Origin: Gammaproteobacteria bacterium
Lineage (GTDB): Bacteria > Pseudomonadota > Gammaproteobacteria > UBA12402
Assembly: GCA_028282395.1 (NCBI GenBank)
Contig: JANQHY010000243.1
Coordinates: 1 to 9,431, forward strand
Direction: 5' to 3'
Length of the DNA: 9,431 nt
The notes beneath the pieces are model-generated. The model ran no database searches. It had not been told where the DNA came from and saw nothing but the letters and a program-made list of their open reading frames with translations. Position 1 is the stretch's first letter; every line of letters starts with the position of its first letter. Shown piece after piece: positions 7,919-9,431 of the stretch. A program made the position numbers and the translations under genes.

Positions 7919-8732
7919 CTGAACTCTCTTTAGCTTTGCTTTCAAGATACGGCCTCTCATGGAAAGCGCAGGCATGGCAATTAAAGCAGTAGTTTTTATG
8001 AACGCTCTCACTATAGGACGGTGCTTTACCCCACAATGGATTTTCTCTTCTCTGCCAAAACCATTGTGAAAAAGGCGGTTTCGGTGCAGAAGCAAATTCA
8101 ATTGCCTGATAACGCTCTGCACGAATAATTTTAGGCATGATGAAATTCTTTTCCTTCAACTTCTCACGCATCTTCTTACCGCCATTCTTTACCGCCTTTA
8201 TTTTAAGATTCTCAAGAAAGGCCCATTCATCAGTGATACTACGCCAGACCATGGGAAGATAGGTCGCATTCATTTTATTCGCACTACTAGCATTAGTGTT
8301 GTCAAGAAAAATTCTTAATCCATGTTTCTTTTTCGTAAGTTGGTCGAGTATTTCTTTATCCGAACTAAAATCCAAAACCTCTTCACTATGAACAATCAAG
8401 ATACTAATTTCTGCAATTCTCATTTTTTCAACTGTTAATGCTTCATAGTTGCCAAATCTCTCATGATCCTTAGCCTTAATAATCCAATTCGCCGCGTCTT
8501 GAATATTAACGATTAGTGAATCACTCGAACAGCCCATACAGCCATATTTTTTACCATTGTATTTGACATTAACAAACACCTCATTGAAATAATCGCCAAA
8601 CATTTCACCCTCATCATCACTAACCTTTGGCGGCTTCTTGCCCTGCATGTAAGCAAGTAGCGCTTTTCTAGCGATTGAGACTAACGTTAGAAGCTGCTTA
8701 TTGCTGAACTGTGGCGCCTGCTGACTCTGCAT
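7893..8732 (-). CDS. AMMECR1-family protein with Cys/His-rich C-terminal tail
   Basis: A 279-residue protein, probably cytoplasmic. Residues about 10-210 match the AMMECR1 family: a first helix LLTLVSIARKALLAYMQG, the family signature GCxG (GCMG at 64-67), a D..RF block (DHERFGNYEALT) followed by IAEISILIVHSEEV, KKHGLRIFLDN, a LPMVW stretch (family usually LPQV), and EWAFLENLKIKA before the closing RAERYQAIEF. The family is widespread in archaea, bacteria and eukaryotes, and its biochemical role is unsettled. Prokaryotic members often sit near MEMO1-like and radical SAM genes, neither of which is seen here. The tail after residue 215 is additional and holds Cys249, Cys252, His253, Cys255 and His258 (CFNCHACAFH), which could bind a metal. 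The start is fixed by a strong ribosome binding site. The gene lies 47 bases after the upstream minus-strand gene, so the two probably form an operon. Confidence 0.82.
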   Translation of the reverse strand: MQSQQAPQFSNKQLLTLVSIARKALLAYMQGKKPPKVSDDEGEMFGDYFNEVFVNVKYNGKKYGCMGCSSDSLIVNIQDAANWIIKAKDHERFGNYEALTVEKMRIAEISILIVHSEEVLDFSSDKEILDQLTKKKHGLRIFLDNTNASSANKMNATYLPMVWRSITDEWAFLENLKIKAVKNGGKKMREKLKEKNFIMPKIIRAERYQAIEFASAPKPPFSQWFWQRRENPLWGKAPSYSESVHKNYCFNCHACAFHERPYLESKAKESSEKTAELML

Positions 8733-8736
8733 AATT

Positions 8737-8745
8737 CTCTCCTCT
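8737..8745 (-). promoter_or_regulatory. Strong ribosome binding site of the AMMECR1-family gene
   Basis: Read on the minus strand the sequence is AGAGGAGAG, whose AGGAG core ends 6 bases before the ATG at 8732-8730. It is the best Shine-Dalgarno match in front of any gene in the window and fixes this start codon. Confidence 0.8.
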
Positions 8746-8779
8746 ATTTTGAATTATTAAAATTCTACCTATAACTGCG

Positions 8780-9431
8780 CTAAAGCATTGCCCGTAAAAA
8801 TTTCGGCTCAAACTCTTCACTCTGTTGTACATTTTTCTGTGAAAAAAATGGCCATACTGTCTTCCTTGTAGCAACTTTAGCAACATTCTCTGTTATCATA
8901 GAAAGTATGGACTTAATTGCTGATACAGAGACCTGCTCTGTTGCTGTTACAATACGCTTACCATTTGCAAATAGATTATCACCATAGCAACCAACAAACT
9001 CTTTCTGTAAAATCTGGGTTGCTTGCATTAATTTAGTCTCCACCCCTCTATCTATTTTTCCTTGCGCACGATAATACGTTGCTTCAAAAAATAATCGGAA
9101 AAAGTTACCGAGACGTTCTCCCTTGGTTGAACAGTCTTCTTTGGTAAAAAAATCATAGATTTTCCAGGCCTCATTAATTGAACAGCCAATGTGAGCTTTG
9201 CGGCGCCCTATCTCAGCATGATCAGCCGGCAAATGCACCATTTTTGCTTTGTTAATCCACTCTACATTAAATAGCTTATAAATATAGAGATGATAAATCA
9301 GTGACTGATGCATCACATCACTGGCTACAAACACAATTTTGGCAATAATATTTTCTGGCAAGTCATTATCACCTTTTGCTGCCAATGGATTAACGGGGTC
9401 AATCATAATAGAGATAAATTTTTGCTGCGGC
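8780..9431 (-). CDS. Hypothetical protein, 5' end beyond the window
   Basis: I do not recognise this protein. The minus-strand frame stays open to the right edge, giving 8 more codons before the first visible ATG (9406-9404). No Shine-Dalgarno sequence precedes that ATG, so the true start is probably outside the window. The 208 residues after that Met look largely helical and cytoplasmic, with no signal peptide or clear membrane segment. Notable stretches are HQSLIYHLYIYKLFN, HLPADHAEIGRRKAHIGC and RLGNFFRLFFEATYYRAQGK, and there are three cysteines (IGC, EDC, VGC). The C-terminus is SEEFEPKFLRAML. It lies 47 bases upstream of the AMMECR1-family gene on the same strand, and no convincing promoter or terminator is seen in the gap, so the two are probably co-transcribed. 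It shows no match I can see to MEMO1 or radical SAM proteins, the usual AMMECR1 partners. Confidence 0.7.
   Translation of the reverse strand, partial: PQQKFISIMIDPVNPLAAKGDNDLPENIIAKIVFVASDVMHQSLIYHLYIYKLFNVEWINKAKMVHLPADHAEIGRRKAHIGCSINEAWKIYDFFTKEDCSTKGERLGNFFRLFFEATYYRAQGKIDRGVETKLMQATQILQKEFVGCYGDNLFANGKRIVTATEQVSVSAIKSILSMITENVAKVATRKTVWPFFSQKNVQQSEEFEPKFLRAML

Noticed and set aside
7974..7988. CFNCH as a true c-type haem attachment site
   Set aside because: The protein has no signal peptide for export to the periplasm, where haem c is attached, so a metal site or chance is more likely.
8733..8779. GAATT-TTAAT-AATTC inverted repeat between the two minus-strand genes
   Set aside because: The stem is five pairs, almost all A-T, with no T-run suited to termination and no known operator form.

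Overview
The window is AT-rich, gene-dense bacterial DNA, most likely from a gammaproteobacterium. The phospho-acceptor region of the hybrid kinase (MSHDIRTPITGIVGM, followed by LLQLCNEVLETVNLESGK) resembles kinases I associate with Legionella and its relatives. That taxonomic placement is an inference from memory, not a search result. No rRNA, tRNA, CRISPR array, transposase or attachment site was found.

Layout. Four genes fill almost the whole window. Positions 2-3985 (+) hold the 3' end of a non-ribosomal peptide synthetase (NRPS): the C-terminal half of a condensation domain, a full adenylation domain, a carrier protein and a terminal thioester reductase. After 41 bases comes a large soluble hybrid sensor kinase at 4027-7896 (+), with five tandem PAS domains, HisKA, HATPase, receiver and Hpt. 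Two minus-strand genes converge on it: an AMMECR1-family protein (7893-8732) and, upstream of that, the 3' part of an unrecognised gene (8780 to the right edge). The kinase and AMMECR1 stop codons overlap in one TTAA palindrome. No stretch over 300 bases lacks a gene; the gaps are 41 and 47 bases.

How the genes may work together. The NRPS would build a peptide on its carrier domains and release it by NAD(P)H-dependent reduction, as an aldehyde, an alcohol or a product that cyclises. The kinase immediately downstream has no membrane segment and five near-identical sensory domains, so it should read a cytoplasmic or membrane-permeable cue and pass phosphate along a His-Asp-His relay. The arrangement suggests a small-molecule synthesis and sensing unit, in which the kinase responds to the product or to the physiological state that calls for it. 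This is the main hypothesis of interest; the sequence alone does not prove it. The minus-strand pair looks like a separate operon with no obvious link to the peptide.

The most notable points are the NRPS/multi-PAS kinase pairing, an adenylation pocket code I do not recognise, the regular PAS array with a single shortened linker, and a Cys/His-rich tail (CxxCHxC) on the AMMECR1 protein.
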